A DNA stretch of 64,000 nucleotides, from NCBI RefSeq assembly GCF_021532275.1, contig NZ_JACBOT010000025.1, positions 124,001-188,000 of the forward strand, read 5' to 3'. The position numbers and the translations under genes are program-made. This DNA is from Brevibacterium sp. UCMA 11754 (GTDB taxonomy: Bacteria; Actinomycetota; Actinomycetes; Actinomycetales; Brevibacteriaceae). This document shows positions 18,273-27,062 of this stretch, one piece after another (position 1 is the first letter of the stretch; each line of letters opens with the position of its first letter). A model generated the notes under the pieces. It worked only from the letters and a program-made list of their open reading frames with translations, was not told where the DNA came from and did no database searches.

Positions 18273-18711
18273 GCTCGTCGGCCCCCTACAGATCTCGGTC
18301 TGGTGGTATGTCGCCGCCGCCGTGGTTCTGCTGGCCGCCGTCCTCAACCTGTTCGCTCCTCTGCTGCGCGCGGCGGCGGGATCAGGGATAAAGTCCCGAC
18401 CGCGGATTCCCATTCCTGTCCGCAGCACCTACATGTCTCGGATCGCCGCGGTCGAGTCGAAACTGGATGCGGGCGAAGCCGATGTCCGCGATTCGGCTCG
18501 GGAACTGGCGAAGATCGTGCGCGAGTTCGCCCATCACGCATGGGGCGTCAAGGCCGAACACCTCACTTACAGAGATGCGGCTGTGGCCGGTCTCGACGAC
18601 CTCGCGGAGTCCTTGTCCGGCCTCTACGAAGCAGAGTTCGCCGAGGACGATGCCAATGATCTGGCACCCCAGATCGCCGGCGCCAGAAAGCTGGTGACCC
18701 GATGGTCCTGA
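18259..18711 (+). CDS. Membrane protein of the MoxR/Bat operon (DUF4381-like position)
   Basis: A 150-aa protein with one N-terminal transmembrane helix (~residues 10-38, ISVWWYVAAAVVLLAAVLN) and a cytoplasmic helical region rich in Glu/Arg/Ala (ESKLDAGEADVRDSARELAK). Start GTG 18259 lies inside the DUF58 gene and its stop overlaps the next gene by 10 bp. In related operons this slot is filled by DUF4381 proteins with one helix; similarity at sequence level is weak, so I rely on place, size and topology. Confidence 0.6.
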   Translation: MGPAELVGPLQISVWWYVAAAVVLLAAVLNLFAPLLRAAAGSGIKSRPRIPIPVRSTYMSRIAAVESKLDAGEADVRDSARELAKIVREFAHHAWGVKAEHLTYRDAAVAGLDDLAESLSGLYEAEFAEDDANDLAPQIAGARKLVTRWS

Positions 18712-19676
18712 TGTTCTGGTGGCTGGCCCTCATCCTCCTCGTGCTTGCTGCGGCAGCAGTCTTCTTCTTCCGCAGACCCAAGGCCACCGCGTCGTCACTG
18801 GCCGTGGCGCACAGCGGTCGTATGACATGCCTGCCCAGCTTCCGCAAAGCCATGCGGACCCGTCTGATGACAACCGTTGCCTTCCTCGCCGTCATCGCCC
18901 TCACCGGTCTCTCCACCCTCGCAGGGATCTCTCGCCCCGCTTGGGTCGAGACCGTCAACCCGGAGAAGAAGCTGCGAGATGTCATGCTCTGCCTCGACGT
19001 GTCGGGTTCGATGCTCGGCTATGACGCCGACCTCCTTGAGGCCTACCAGGAGCTCGTCGACCGATTCGACGGTGAACGCATCGGAATGACCGTGTTCAAC
19101 TCGACCGCTGTCTCCGCCTTCCCGCTCACCGATGACTACGACATGGTCCAGAACTATCTCGAGGAAGCCGAGGAGGGCTTCCGCACCTGGGGCTCTGAAG
19201 GCACCGATTACTCCTGGTCGACCTCGCCTCCCAACATCGGCGGTTCCTCCCTCATCGGAGACGGGCTCGTCTCCTGCGTGGACAATTTCGACCGTCAGGA
19301 CGAAGATCGGTCTCGTTCGATCATCTTCGCCACCGACAACATGCTTGCCGGTGACCCTCTGTTCGACCTCGACGAAGCCACCGACATCGCTGTGGACTCC
19401 GAGGTCAGGGTCTACAGCCTCTCTCCCCCGTCGGTGCTCACGAACCCGCAGACCAAGGAACTGGAGTCGGTCTCCGATCGCACCGGCGGCAAACAGTTCG
19501 ACATGGGTTCGGCCTCGACGATCGATCGGATCGTCGCAGAGATCCAGAGTCAGGAGGCCGAGAACACTCCGGGCCGTTCCTACACCGTCGTCCATGACAT
19601 GCCCGCAGTTCCCCTCGGAATCGCGGTCTTCGGCCTCGCTGGTGTCTTCGTTCTGGCTTGGAGGACGAAATCATGA
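18702..19676 (+). CDS. VWA-domain membrane protein (BatA-like)
   Basis: A 324-aa protein with two N-terminal hydrophobic helices (residues ~3-24 and 57-79), a von Willebrand A domain and a final transmembrane helix (AVPLGIAVFGLAGVFVLAW). The MIDAS motif DVSGS is present in LCLDVSGSMLGYD near residue 104. This matches BatA of Bacteroides aerotolerance-type operons. The domain faces outward between the second and last helix. The 3' end overlaps the next VWA gene (ATGA). Confidence 0.88.
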   Translation: MVLMFWWLALILLVLAAAAVFFFRRPKATASSLAVAHSGRMTCLPSFRKAMRTRLMTTVAFLAVIALTGLSTLAGISRPAWVETVNPEKKLRDVMLCLDVSGSMLGYDADLLEAYQELVDRFDGERIGMTVFNSTAVSAFPLTDDYDMVQNYLEEAEEGFRTWGSEGTDYSWSTSPPNIGGSSLIGDGLVSCVDNFDRQDEDRSRSIIFATDNMLAGDPLFDLDEATDIAVDSEVRVYSLSPPSVLTNPQTKELESVSDRTGGKQFDMGSASTIDRIVAEIQSQEAENTPGRSYTVVHDMPAVPLGIAVFGLAGVFVLAWRTKS

Positions 19677-20755
19677 TCTTCGATCCCGTCTTCACCTGGT
19701 TCGGATGGGGCTTCCTCGTCCTCGCCCTGCTGACCGTGTGCATCATCCCCGCAGTGCGCGGGGATGGACCTCGCTGGAAATGGTTCGCACGCATGGGCAT
19801 CGTCGCCGTGCTCGCCCTCGCCCTGGCCCGACCGGGCATTCCCATCAAATCCTCGACCGAGGAATACGAGGCAGCCGCCGACGTCTACTTCCTCGTCGAT
19901 ACGACGACCTCGATGGCCGCCGAGGACTATGACGGTGACAAGACCCGACTGGAAGGGGTGAAGAAGGACATGTTGGAGCTGGCAGAGCAGTTCCCCGGCA
20001 CCAGGATGAGCATCATCTCCTTCGCCTCGACCGCATCCACGGTCATGCCCCTGACGACCGACCATTCGGCGTTCGCCTCGGCCGTGGACGTCCTCAGTCC
20101 GGAGATGTCAGTGAACTCGAACGGATCCTCCATCACCGAGGCGGGTGCTGAGCTGGACAAGCGGATGAAGTCCAATCAGGAAGATCGTCCGGACAACAAG
20201 AGCCTCGTCTTCTACTTCGGCGACGGCGAGCAGACCGCCGAGTCCCCCGTCGACTCGTGGTCATCCTTCTCCTCCCGCATCGACAGCGGCGCGGTGTTCG
20301 GATACGGAACGTCTCAGGGCGGAAAGATGAAGGAGTCCCAGCCCTTCGGCTACGGTGCGGATCAAGGCGGGAGCCCCGGACTCGGTGATCCTGGTGACAA
20401 CGGCGGGGCCGGAGATGGTGACGGGTCCGCAGGAACGGACGGCGAGTACATCCTCGACGGACAGGGCAATCCTGGGATCTCAACGATCGACGAGACGAAC
20501 CTCAGACAGATCGCAGACGACCTCGGTGTGAAGTACCACCACCGTGACGGCGGAGCCTCGATGTCGAGCGTGTACACAGCACCGAAGTACGACCAGACGC
20601 TGGTCAAGAAGGATGGGCGGGTCACCGTCGACGAATACTTCTGGGTCCCCCTGCTTCTCGTGTTCGCATGGATCGCGGTCGAAATGGTCTTCGGCGTCCG
20701 CGAGCTGCTGCGGCTGCGCACGATTGCGCCCAAACCACGAGGAGCGCGGTCATGA
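19673..20755 (+). CDS. VWA-domain membrane protein (BatB-like)
   Basis: A 360-aa second VWA protein: two N-terminal helices (residues ~6-27 and 40-56), a VWA domain with the MIDAS-type sequence LVDTTTSMAAED near residue 73, a Gly/Asp-rich insert (around residues 225-262), and a C-terminal helix (YFWVPLLLVFAWIAVEMVF). ATG 19673 was chosen because GGAGG sits 8 nt upstream and it makes the ATGA overlap with BatA; a TTG further up is weaker. It overlaps the next gene in the same way. Confidence 0.88.
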   Translation: MIFDPVFTWFGWGFLVLALLTVCIIPAVRGDGPRWKWFARMGIVAVLALALARPGIPIKSSTEEYEAAADVYFLVDTTTSMAAEDYDGDKTRLEGVKKDMLELAEQFPGTRMSIISFASTASTVMPLTTDHSAFASAVDVLSPEMSVNSNGSSITEAGAELDKRMKSNQEDRPDNKSLVFYFGDGEQTAESPVDSWSSFSSRIDSGAVFGYGTSQGGKMKESQPFGYGADQGGSPGLGDPGDNGGAGDGDGSAGTDGEYILDGQGNPGISTIDETNLRQIADDLGVKYHHRDGGASMSSVYTAPKYDQTLVKKDGRVTVDEYFWVPLLLVFAWIAVEMVFGVRELLRLRTIAPKPRGARS

Positions 20756-21546
20756 ACCGGATCACTCGCGGTTGGTCGACGATGCGCAGGCTCTCTCGCG
20801 TCAACCTCATCATCGGATCCGTCCTCCTCCTCGTGTTCGGCTATGTGGCTGTGACCCTCTACTTCGGCGCAGCATCTCAGGTTCGCTACGCGTCGAATGA
20901 TTTCCCTGGAGCGAAGAAGGCCTCGACTGCGTTCCTCACACTCAGCCCGATCCAACGCCATATCGGCTACTACAACCGCGGCACCGCAGAGGCAGCCGTC
21001 GGCGATTTCGAACCGGCGCAGGCAGACCTCGAATCCGCCCTAGAGATCACCCCTGCCCGCGACGAATGTGCCGTGAGGATCAACCTGTCCTACGTGTATG
21101 AGAAGCTCGCCGACGAGGTCGCGGACCAAGATCCAGGACAGTCGGACGAACTCTACGACCAGTCGCTGCAGACCTTGGAAGATGCTCCGAAGGAATGCCA
21201 GCCCAAGAAGAGCGAAGAGAAGCAGAAGAGCGACGAAGCGAAGAAACGCGTCGAGGACAAGAAAGACGGAGAGAAGTCGAAGCAGGAAGGCACCGAGAGC
21301 GACGACTCCGAGGGCTCCGAGGGCGAGGATCCGAAGAACGGCGACTCCGGAGACGACTCGAAGAAGAAGGACGAGGATCAGAACTCCGGCGAAGGCGAGG
21401 AGAAATCCGACGACTCGGAAAGCAAGTCCGAAGAGGAGGAGAAGCGCGACAAGCTGAAGGAGCGCGGCGAGGATTCGGAACGTCAGCAGCGCCAGCAGGG
21501 GCCTGGCGGAGACGGGGGCCGGTCCGCCCCGGACAAACCGTGGTGA
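20752..21546 (+). CDS. TPR-like, highly charged membrane protein (BatC-like)
   Basis: A 264-aa protein with one N-terminal transmembrane helix (~residues 17-40), a tetratricopeptide-like segment (ASTAFLTLSPIQRHIGYYNRG, DFEPAQADLESALEITP) and a C-terminal half of very low complexity rich in Lys, Glu, Asp and Ser (about residues 150-250). The TPR part matches BatC, the usual companion of BatA/BatB. The charged tail is much longer than I would expect and is probably disordered. The gene ends the operon; hisC follows 23 bp later. Confidence 0.75.
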   Translation: MNRITRGWSTMRRLSRVNLIIGSVLLLVFGYVAVTLYFGAASQVRYASNDFPGAKKASTAFLTLSPIQRHIGYYNRGTAEAAVGDFEPAQADLESALEITPARDECAVRINLSYVYEKLADEVADQDPGQSDELYDQSLQTLEDAPKECQPKKSEEKQKSDEAKKRVEDKKDGEKSKQEGTESDDSEGSEGEDPKNGDSGDDSKKKDEDQNSGEGEEKSDDSESKSEEEEKRDKLKERGEDSERQQRQQGPGGDGGRSAPDKPW

Positions 21547-21569
21547 GGCACCTGTGAAATCATGAGTCC

Positions 21570-22679
21570 ATGAACTCTCCGGACACCTCTGCTGGCAGCA
21601 CTTCGACCCCGCGGCTGCGGGCCTCGCTGAAGACATTCCCGCCGTACGTTCCGGGGAAGGCGCCCAAGCGAATCGATGGTGTCTCCTCATTCAAGCTGTC
21701 CTCGAACGAAAACTACCTCGAGCCGCTGCCGGCGGTCACCGACGCCATGGTCGCTCACGCGAAGAACCCCGCTCTTTACCCCGATGACGGAGCACTGGCG
21801 CTGCGCACCGAGCTGGCCGAGCGCCTCGGTGTGAGCATCGATGAACTCGTCGTGACCACTGGCGCCAGCGAACTGCTCGTGGCACTGACCCAGATCACTT
21901 CGGATGCCACCACGGAGGCGATCTATCCCTGGCCGTCATTCGAAATGTATCCCCAGACGACAGGGCTGGCCGGGTCGAAACGGATAGAGGTGCCGGTACG
22001 CGACGATGGTCGACACGATCTGGACGCCATGGCGGCGGCGATCACCGATCGAACCAGTCTCATCATTCTCTGCTCCCCGAACAATCCGACGGGACCAGCA
22101 CTTCGCGACGATGAGGTCCGCCGGTTCCTCACACAGGTTCCAGACCATGTGCTTGTCGCCCTCGACGAGGCCTATTGGGAGTTCGCCACCGCTGAGGGCG
22201 TCGTCAATGGCGTCGACCTAGTCGCCGATCATCCCAATGTCGTCCTGGTCAGGACCTTCTCCAAGGCTCATGCCTTGGCAGGCCTGCGCGTCGGATACGC
22301 CCTCGCCCACACAGCCGTGATCCAAGGGCTGCTGAAAGCCGTCATCCCCTTCGGTGTCACCGATATCAGCCAGGCGGCCGCACTGGAATCACTGCGCCAC
22401 AGCGAGGAAGTCGACGTCCGAGCCAAGGAGATCGCTGCCGTTCGCGACGACTTCGCCCACGCGCTGCGCGACCAGGGGTGGGACGTGCCTGAGGCGCAGG
22501 GGAACTTCGTGTGGCTGCCCCTTGGCCAACTGTCGGCAGCCTTTGAAGATGCCTGCGTCGAGCAGGCCGTTGCGGTGCGCAACCTCGGCGACGGGGTGCG
22601 TATCAGCATCGGCGAACGAGAAGGGCTCGACCGTGTCCTCGCGGTCGCCGCAGCCTTCTACTCCGAGCACTTCGGCTGA
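21570..22679 (+). CDS. hisC: Histidinol-phosphate aminotransferase
   Basis: A 369-aa fold-type I PLP enzyme of histidine synthesis that swaps the amino group between glutamate and imidazole-acetol phosphate. Visible are SSNENYLEPLP near residue 45, the Asp/Tyr cofactor region CSPNNPTGPA and LDEAYWEF, and the PLP lysine in VRTFSKAHALAGLRVGYA near residue 230. It lies away from other his genes, and related aromatic aminotransferases share this sequence type. Thus some aromatic amino acid activity is possible. Confidence 0.85.
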   Translation: MNSPDTSAGSTSTPRLRASLKTFPPYVPGKAPKRIDGVSSFKLSSNENYLEPLPAVTDAMVAHAKNPALYPDDGALALRTELAERLGVSIDELVVTTGASELLVALTQITSDATTEAIYPWPSFEMYPQTTGLAGSKRIEVPVRDDGRHDLDAMAAAITDRTSLIILCSPNNPTGPALRDDEVRRFLTQVPDHVLVALDEAYWEFATAEGVVNGVDLVADHPNVVLVRTFSKAHALAGLRVGYALAHTAVIQGLLKAVIPFGVTDISQAAALESLRHSEEVDVRAKEIAAVRDDFAHALRDQGWDVPEAQGNFVWLPLGQLSAAFEDACVEQAVAVRNLGDGVRISIGEREGLDRVLAVAAAFYSEHFG

Positions 22680-22715
22680 GCACATCGAGCTGGCCGGGCC
22701 GGCCCGGGGCACCTC

Positions 22716-24188
22716 TCAGAGCTCTGCAAGCTCAAGGGCCAAGGCCACGGCTTGGACCGATTCCGCCCGGTTCAGGTCGCGGCCCAACAGCGTCTCGATC
22801 TTCGCCATCCGTGCACGCACTGTGTGGCGGTGGATGCCGAGTTCAGCGGCGATCGCATCCCGCACTCCTCCTGCTGCGATGAAGGCTCGCAGCGTCAGCA
22901 GCAGGTCCTGTTCGTCGCGTGAAGCGAGGAGCGTGCCCAGCACTCGGTCGACGAATCTCTGCGCCGCTGACTCATCGATCGACGACAGCAGTGCCCGCAC
23001 ATCCGAGGTCGCGCTTTCGTGCTGTGTTCGCCACACGGTCCAGGTGTGGTGGACCTGGGTCAGTGGGATCATCTTCGCAAACAGCCTGTCGAGTCCGGTG
23101 ACCTCCGCAACCTGATCGACCGTACTCTCATGATCCGTTGCCAGTTCGGCCGTATCGAGGCGGCCCGGGTCCGCACTCTGAGTACCGGGTTCGATGACCC
23201 CGAGCATCGAACCGGCGCGGACCAGGAGTGTTCCATCACCCAGATCACCCAGCAGCGTCTCTCGGACCCCGCCACGCACATTGCCGAAGACCGTGAACTT
23301 CACTCGCGAGACCGGAGCCAGGCCAGTCTCACGCACCCACTCGGCCCGAGCCTCTCCCGCCGTCAAGGGAGTCGTGAAGAGCTCTGAATCCGATCGCCGA
23401 GGCGGGACCTCTGTGATGCTCAGACTCAGCAGTGCCGCTGCAGTGGACAGCAGCAGGCCACGGGTGCGCGGATTGCCGGTCACCTCGGCGGGGGCGAGGA
23501 TCCATCCTCGAACCTGCTCGTCTCCGACCGGAACGGCTTCGACGATTCCCAGCTCAGTACGCAGAAGACGTGGGGCCATCGAGGGTTTGAGAGCTTCGGC
23601 AATCAGGTCATGACGCACAAGGTTCTCGGCATCGGTGCCGGTCAGTCCCCTGCCTGTGGGTGAGACGAACCGAACGTCCGTGCCCAAAGTGCTGGCCAGA
23701 TCGGCGACAAGCGCGGCGGGCCCCTGGTGCGCGAGGTCGGTGGCGAACCGCCGCCCCGCACTGCTGGCCCGGGTGAGCTCTCGATTCGTCTCCTCCTCAC
23801 GCATTCTCGTGAAGGCATCGACGACTGCGACGAAAGGAACAGGTTCGGGGACCCCGAACAGTGGAAGCTCCTGAGCTTCTGCGTGCTCGATCAGTGCCGG
23901 CGGAAGCGCCTGCCACGGCAAAGCGGAACCCAGGCCGATGCCGAGTGCAAGGACACCCACACGCTTGAGGCGCCCGACATAGTCACCCACGCCCTCGCCG
24001 CCGAGGTCCTGGCCGACGCCGATCGTGAGCAGGACCTCTCCCCCAGCTAACCATTCGTCGACCGCGGGCAGCTCCGAGGAGTGCACGATCGTGACGTCGG
24101 CCGAGCCGGCGCTCGGCGAATCGACGACGACGTCGAGCGCGAGTTCCTGACGTGCCCAGAGCTGACCCAATGTGACCATGGGATCCAT
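22716..24188 (-). CDS. PucR-family transcriptional regulator
   Basis: A 490-aa regulator. The N-terminal part (residues ~1-125) matches the PucR ligand-sensing domain (DWLAGGEVLLTIGVGQ-like), and the C-terminus has the PucR helix-turn-helix (GVRDAIAAELGIHRHTVRARM, then AKIETLLGRDL). Regulators of this family activate purine, amine or amino-acid catabolism. It is divergent from the agmatinase gene with 126 bp between them, which contain a set of palindromes, so it probably controls that locus. Start 24188 is ATG; a second in-frame ATG three codons later is also possible. Confidence 0.88.
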   Translation of the reverse strand: MDPMVTLGQLWARQELALDVVVDSPSAGSADVTIVHSSELPAVDEWLAGGEVLLTIGVGQDLGGEGVGDYVGRLKRVGVLALGIGLGSALPWQALPPALIEHAEAQELPLFGVPEPVPFVAVVDAFTRMREEETNRELTRASSAGRRFATDLAHQGPAALVADLASTLGTDVRFVSPTGRGLTGTDAENLVRHDLIAEALKPSMAPRLLRTELGIVEAVPVGDEQVRGWILAPAEVTGNPRTRGLLLSTAAALLSLSITEVPPRRSDSELFTTPLTAGEARAEWVRETGLAPVSRVKFTVFGNVRGGVRETLLGDLGDGTLLVRAGSMLGVIEPGTQSADPGRLDTAELATDHESTVDQVAEVTGLDRLFAKMIPLTQVHHTWTVWRTQHESATSDVRALLSSIDESAAQRFVDRVLGTLLASRDEQDLLLTLRAFIAAGGVRDAIAAELGIHRHTVRARMAKIETLLGRDLNRAESVQAVALALELAEL

Positions 24189-24190
24189 AC

Positions 24191-24235
24191 TATCCGCAAT
24201 GGATATCCACTTTTACAAAAACTCCATGATGGATA
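24191..24235. promoter_or_regulatory. Candidate PucR operator between pucR and the agmatinase gene
   Basis: TATCCGCAATGGATA (24191-24205), overlapping TGGATATCCA (24200-24209), and TCCATGATGGATA (24223-24235) share the ATGGATA half-site in palindromic form. They sit just upstream of pucR and 80-125 bp before the agmatinase start. ATATGGA…TCCATAT occurs again about 20 bp before the second ThDP gene, near 28860-28885. Binding by the PucR protein is inferred from position and repetition. Confidence 0.5.
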
Positions 24236-24314
24236 TTCGCGTTGTGTGAGCCACGTCCTAGGCTGATGGCAATCACGCACCACCGAGAGCATTCACGATT
24301 TCAAAGGAGAGCCG

Positions 24315-25325
24315 ATGTCGACTCAGCCCATTGGACCAGCCGATTACAGCAAGACACCACGTTTCGCGGGGCCACCGACCTTCGGCCTGCTCCCGCGCAT
24401 CGACGAGGTCGAAGCACAGCGACCGGGTGAGAAGATCGACGTCAAGATCCTCGGAGTCCCCTTCGACGCCGGCGTCAGCTACCGTCCGGGCGCACGATTC
24501 GGCCCCGCCCACATCCGCCAGTCCTCCAAGCTGCTGCGCCCCTACAACCAGGCAACGAACGTCCACGCGTTCACCTGGCAGCAGGTCGCCGACTGTGGTG
24601 ACCTGGGCGTCAACCCCTTCGACATCGAGGAGGCCATCACTGAAGTCGAACGGACAGCCGATGAGATGCGCGCTGATGGGGCCAAGCTGCTCACACTCGG
24701 CGGCGACCACACGCTGGCCCTGCCGAACCTGCGTTCCCTGCACAAGACGCACGGCAAGATCGCGGTCCTTCACTTCGACGCCCACCTCGACACCTGGGAC
24801 ACCTACTTCGGTGCCCCGTACACGCACGGCACCCCGTTCCGCCGCGCCAGCGAAGAAGGTCTGCTCGACCTCGAGTCCTGCATGCATGTCGGCATCCGCG
24901 GACCGCTCTACGGCGAAAAGGACCTGGAAGACGATGCTGTGCTCGGATTCCAGATCATCCGCAGCGACGACTACCAGTTCACGTCCGTCCAGGAAGTCGT
25001 GGCTCGGATGCGCAGACGACTCGGCGATGCACCCGTCTACCTGTCCGTCGACATCGACGTCCTCGACCCTGCTGCCGCCCCCGGCACAGGCACCCCCGAG
25101 GCCGGCGGCATGACGAGCCGCGAACTGCTCAACTCGATTCGCGGACTGCAGGGGCTCAATGTCGTCGGAGCCGAGATCGTCGAAGTGGCGCCCGCCTATG
25201 ACCATGCCGAGATCACCGGACTCGCCGCCGCCCATGTCGGCTACGAAATGCTCTCCCTGTGGGCTGCCGAGACCAATGGTCTCACCGGTCCTTCGGGCCC
25301 CAGCGGCGAAGCCCTCGGAGTCTGA
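24315..25325 (+). CDS. Agmatinase / guanidinobutyrase-family ureohydrolase
   Basis: A 336-aa dimanganese hydrolase of the arginase family, removing urea from a guanidino compound. The metal-ligand motifs are GGDHT near residue 130, DAHLDTWD near 157 and SVDIDVLDP near 244, all intact. AAAGGAG precedes the ATG. Agmatinase and guanidinobutyrase share these motifs. The neighbours, two ThDP enzymes and a solute symporter, fit the 2-ketoarginine route better than agmatine, which would make it a guanidinobutyrase. I therefore give no gene symbol. Confidence 0.88.
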   Translation: MSTQPIGPADYSKTPRFAGPPTFGLLPRIDEVEAQRPGEKIDVKILGVPFDAGVSYRPGARFGPAHIRQSSKLLRPYNQATNVHAFTWQQVADCGDLGVNPFDIEEAITEVERTADEMRADGAKLLTLGGDHTLALPNLRSLHKTHGKIAVLHFDAHLDTWDTYFGAPYTHGTPFRRASEEGLLDLESCMHVGIRGPLYGEKDLEDDAVLGFQIIRSDDYQFTSVQEVVARMRRRLGDAPVYLSVDIDVLDPAAAPGTGTPEAGGMTSRELLNSIRGLQGLNVVGAEIVEVAPAYDHAEITGLAAAHVGYEMLSLWAAETNGLTGPSGPSGEALGV

Positions 25326-25327
25326 CG

Positions 25328-27013
25328 ATGGCAGATGACAAGGACACCATGCCCGTCGAGGAGTTCCGCAACGGCGGCCGGGCCGTCATCGCGACCCTGG
25401 CCGCGCACGGCGTCGACACGATCTTCGGAATTCCCGGCACACACAACCTCGAGTTCTACCGACACCTGAGCGAATTCGGCATCCGTGCCATCACACCACG
25501 CCACGAACAGGGTGCCGGCTACGGTGCCGACGGATACTTCCTCGTCTCCGGCAAACCCGGAGTCGTCATCACCACCTCGGGTCCAGGGCTGACGAATGTC
25601 ATCACGGCCGCGGCGACCGCCTATGCGGAGTCGCGCCCGATGCTCATCCTCTCCCCCGGTGTTCCGACCGGGCTCGAGCGCGCCGATGTCGGAATGCTCC
25701 ATGAGACAAAGGACTCCTCCGGGGCGCTGAACCGCCTGCTGGTCTCCTCTCAGCGCACCCGCACGGCCGAGGGTGCTGCGCAGGTCGTCGCCGAAGCGTT
25801 CGCCATGTTCTCCTCATCACGCCCGGGCCCCGTGCACATCGAGGTTCCCCTCGACGTGCTCGAGGGCGTCTGGAACGGCAGTGTGCCGACGCAGATCCCT
25901 GGCCGCCGTCCGGGTCTGGACCCGCGAGTCATCTCCCGTGCCGCCGAGGCGGTGGCCGGTGCCACTCGTCCGCTCATCGTCGCCGGTGGCGGGGCCCGCA
26001 AGGCGAGCGCCGAGGTCAGGGCCTTCGCGGAGGAACTCGATGCCCCTGTGGCCACAACCGCCAATGGCAAGGGCATCGTCTCCGAGGAGCACCCGCTGTC
26101 CTTGGGCTCCAACGTTCGCTTCCCCAGTGTTCAAGCCGAGTCCGCGGCAGCCGATGTGCTCATCGTCCTCGGCTCCGAACTCGCCGACTCCGACCTCTGG
26201 GGCGGGCTCATCGGCGCCCAGACTTCGGCCGGCATCCGCGACGAGGCCTCCTCACAGGTCGTCATCCGCTGCGATATCGACCCCGACCAGCTGGGCAAGA
26301 ACCTCGGCGGAGACATCCTCGCCTGCGCCGATGCGGGGGAATTCCTCACCGCGCTGATGACCGAGCTGAACCAGAACGCGCGCACGACCACCTCGGCGAG
26401 CGAAATCACCTCCACCGGAAGCGGAGCCGAACGCGTTCAGGAGATCCGAGCCTCCTGGGGTTCGGACTTCGACTTCGAGTCCATCGGCGCTCGTGTCACT
26501 CGCCTCGTCGAACAGGGCGCGGGGCCTTCTGTGGTCGTCGCCGGGGACTCGTCCCAGGTCACCTACGACGGGTCGGTGCACGCGCTGACGGCCAGCACAC
26601 CCGATCAGCTGCTCTACATGCCCGGTTTTGCGACCTTGGGCTACGGAATTCCTGCGGCCATCGGGGCAAAGCTGGCCGACGATGCGCGCCCCGTGGCCTG
26701 CATCCTCGGCGACGGAGCCGCCATGTTCTCCATCCAGGAGCTGATGACGGCGGGCGAACTGGGGTTGGGGATTCCCTTCGTCATCGTCGACAACGGCGGG
26801 TACGCCGAAATCGAGGCTCAGATGGTCGACCGGACGATCGAGCCGTTCGCGGTCAGACTTGCCCGTCCCGACTTCGCTGCCCTGGGCCAGTCCATGGGTG
26901 GGTCAGGGGTGACGATCGCTGAGTCCGAAATCGATGAGCTGCTCCCGGCCGCCGTCGCCGAGGCGATGGAACGGACCGTTCCCACCACCATTCACATCAC
27001 ACTCGGGTGCTGA
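25328..27013 (+). CDS. Thiamine diphosphate-dependent enzyme (acetolactate synthase-like)
   Basis: A 561-aa three-domain ThDP enzyme. The N-terminal pyrimidine-binding domain has the cofactor-activating Glu in TPRHEQGAGYGADG; the middle domain is FAD/NAD-fold-like; and the C-terminal domain carries the diphosphate motif ILGDGAAMFS…VDNGGY near residues 457-490. Real IlvB has conserved features not visible here, and there is no ilvN partner. Starting 2 nt after the ureohydrolase stop, it fits a 2-ketoarginine decarboxylase (AruI-like) role; this is inference. An upstream extension to 25259 overlaps the previous gene and is rejected. Confidence 0.82.
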   Translation: MADDKDTMPVEEFRNGGRAVIATLAAHGVDTIFGIPGTHNLEFYRHLSEFGIRAITPRHEQGAGYGADGYFLVSGKPGVVITTSGPGLTNVITAAATAYAESRPMLILSPGVPTGLERADVGMLHETKDSSGALNRLLVSSQRTRTAEGAAQVVAEAFAMFSSSRPGPVHIEVPLDVLEGVWNGSVPTQIPGRRPGLDPRVISRAAEAVAGATRPLIVAGGGARKASAEVRAFAEELDAPVATTANGKGIVSEEHPLSLGSNVRFPSVQAESAAADVLIVLGSELADSDLWGGLIGAQTSAGIRDEASSQVVIRCDIDPDQLGKNLGGDILACADAGEFLTALMTELNQNARTTTSASEITSTGSGAERVQEIRASWGSDFDFESIGARVTRLVEQGAGPSVVVAGDSSQVTYDGSVHALTASTPDQLLYMPGFATLGYGIPAAIGAKLADDARPVACILGDGAAMFSIQELMTAGELGLGIPFVIVDNGGYAEIEAQMVDRTIEPFAVRLARPDFAALGQSMGGSGVTIAESEIDELLPAAVAEAMERTVPTTIHITLGC

Positions 27014-27062
27014 AGCACCCTTTGAGCCGACTGCTCATGCAGCCAAATAAGAAAGGGTCGAC

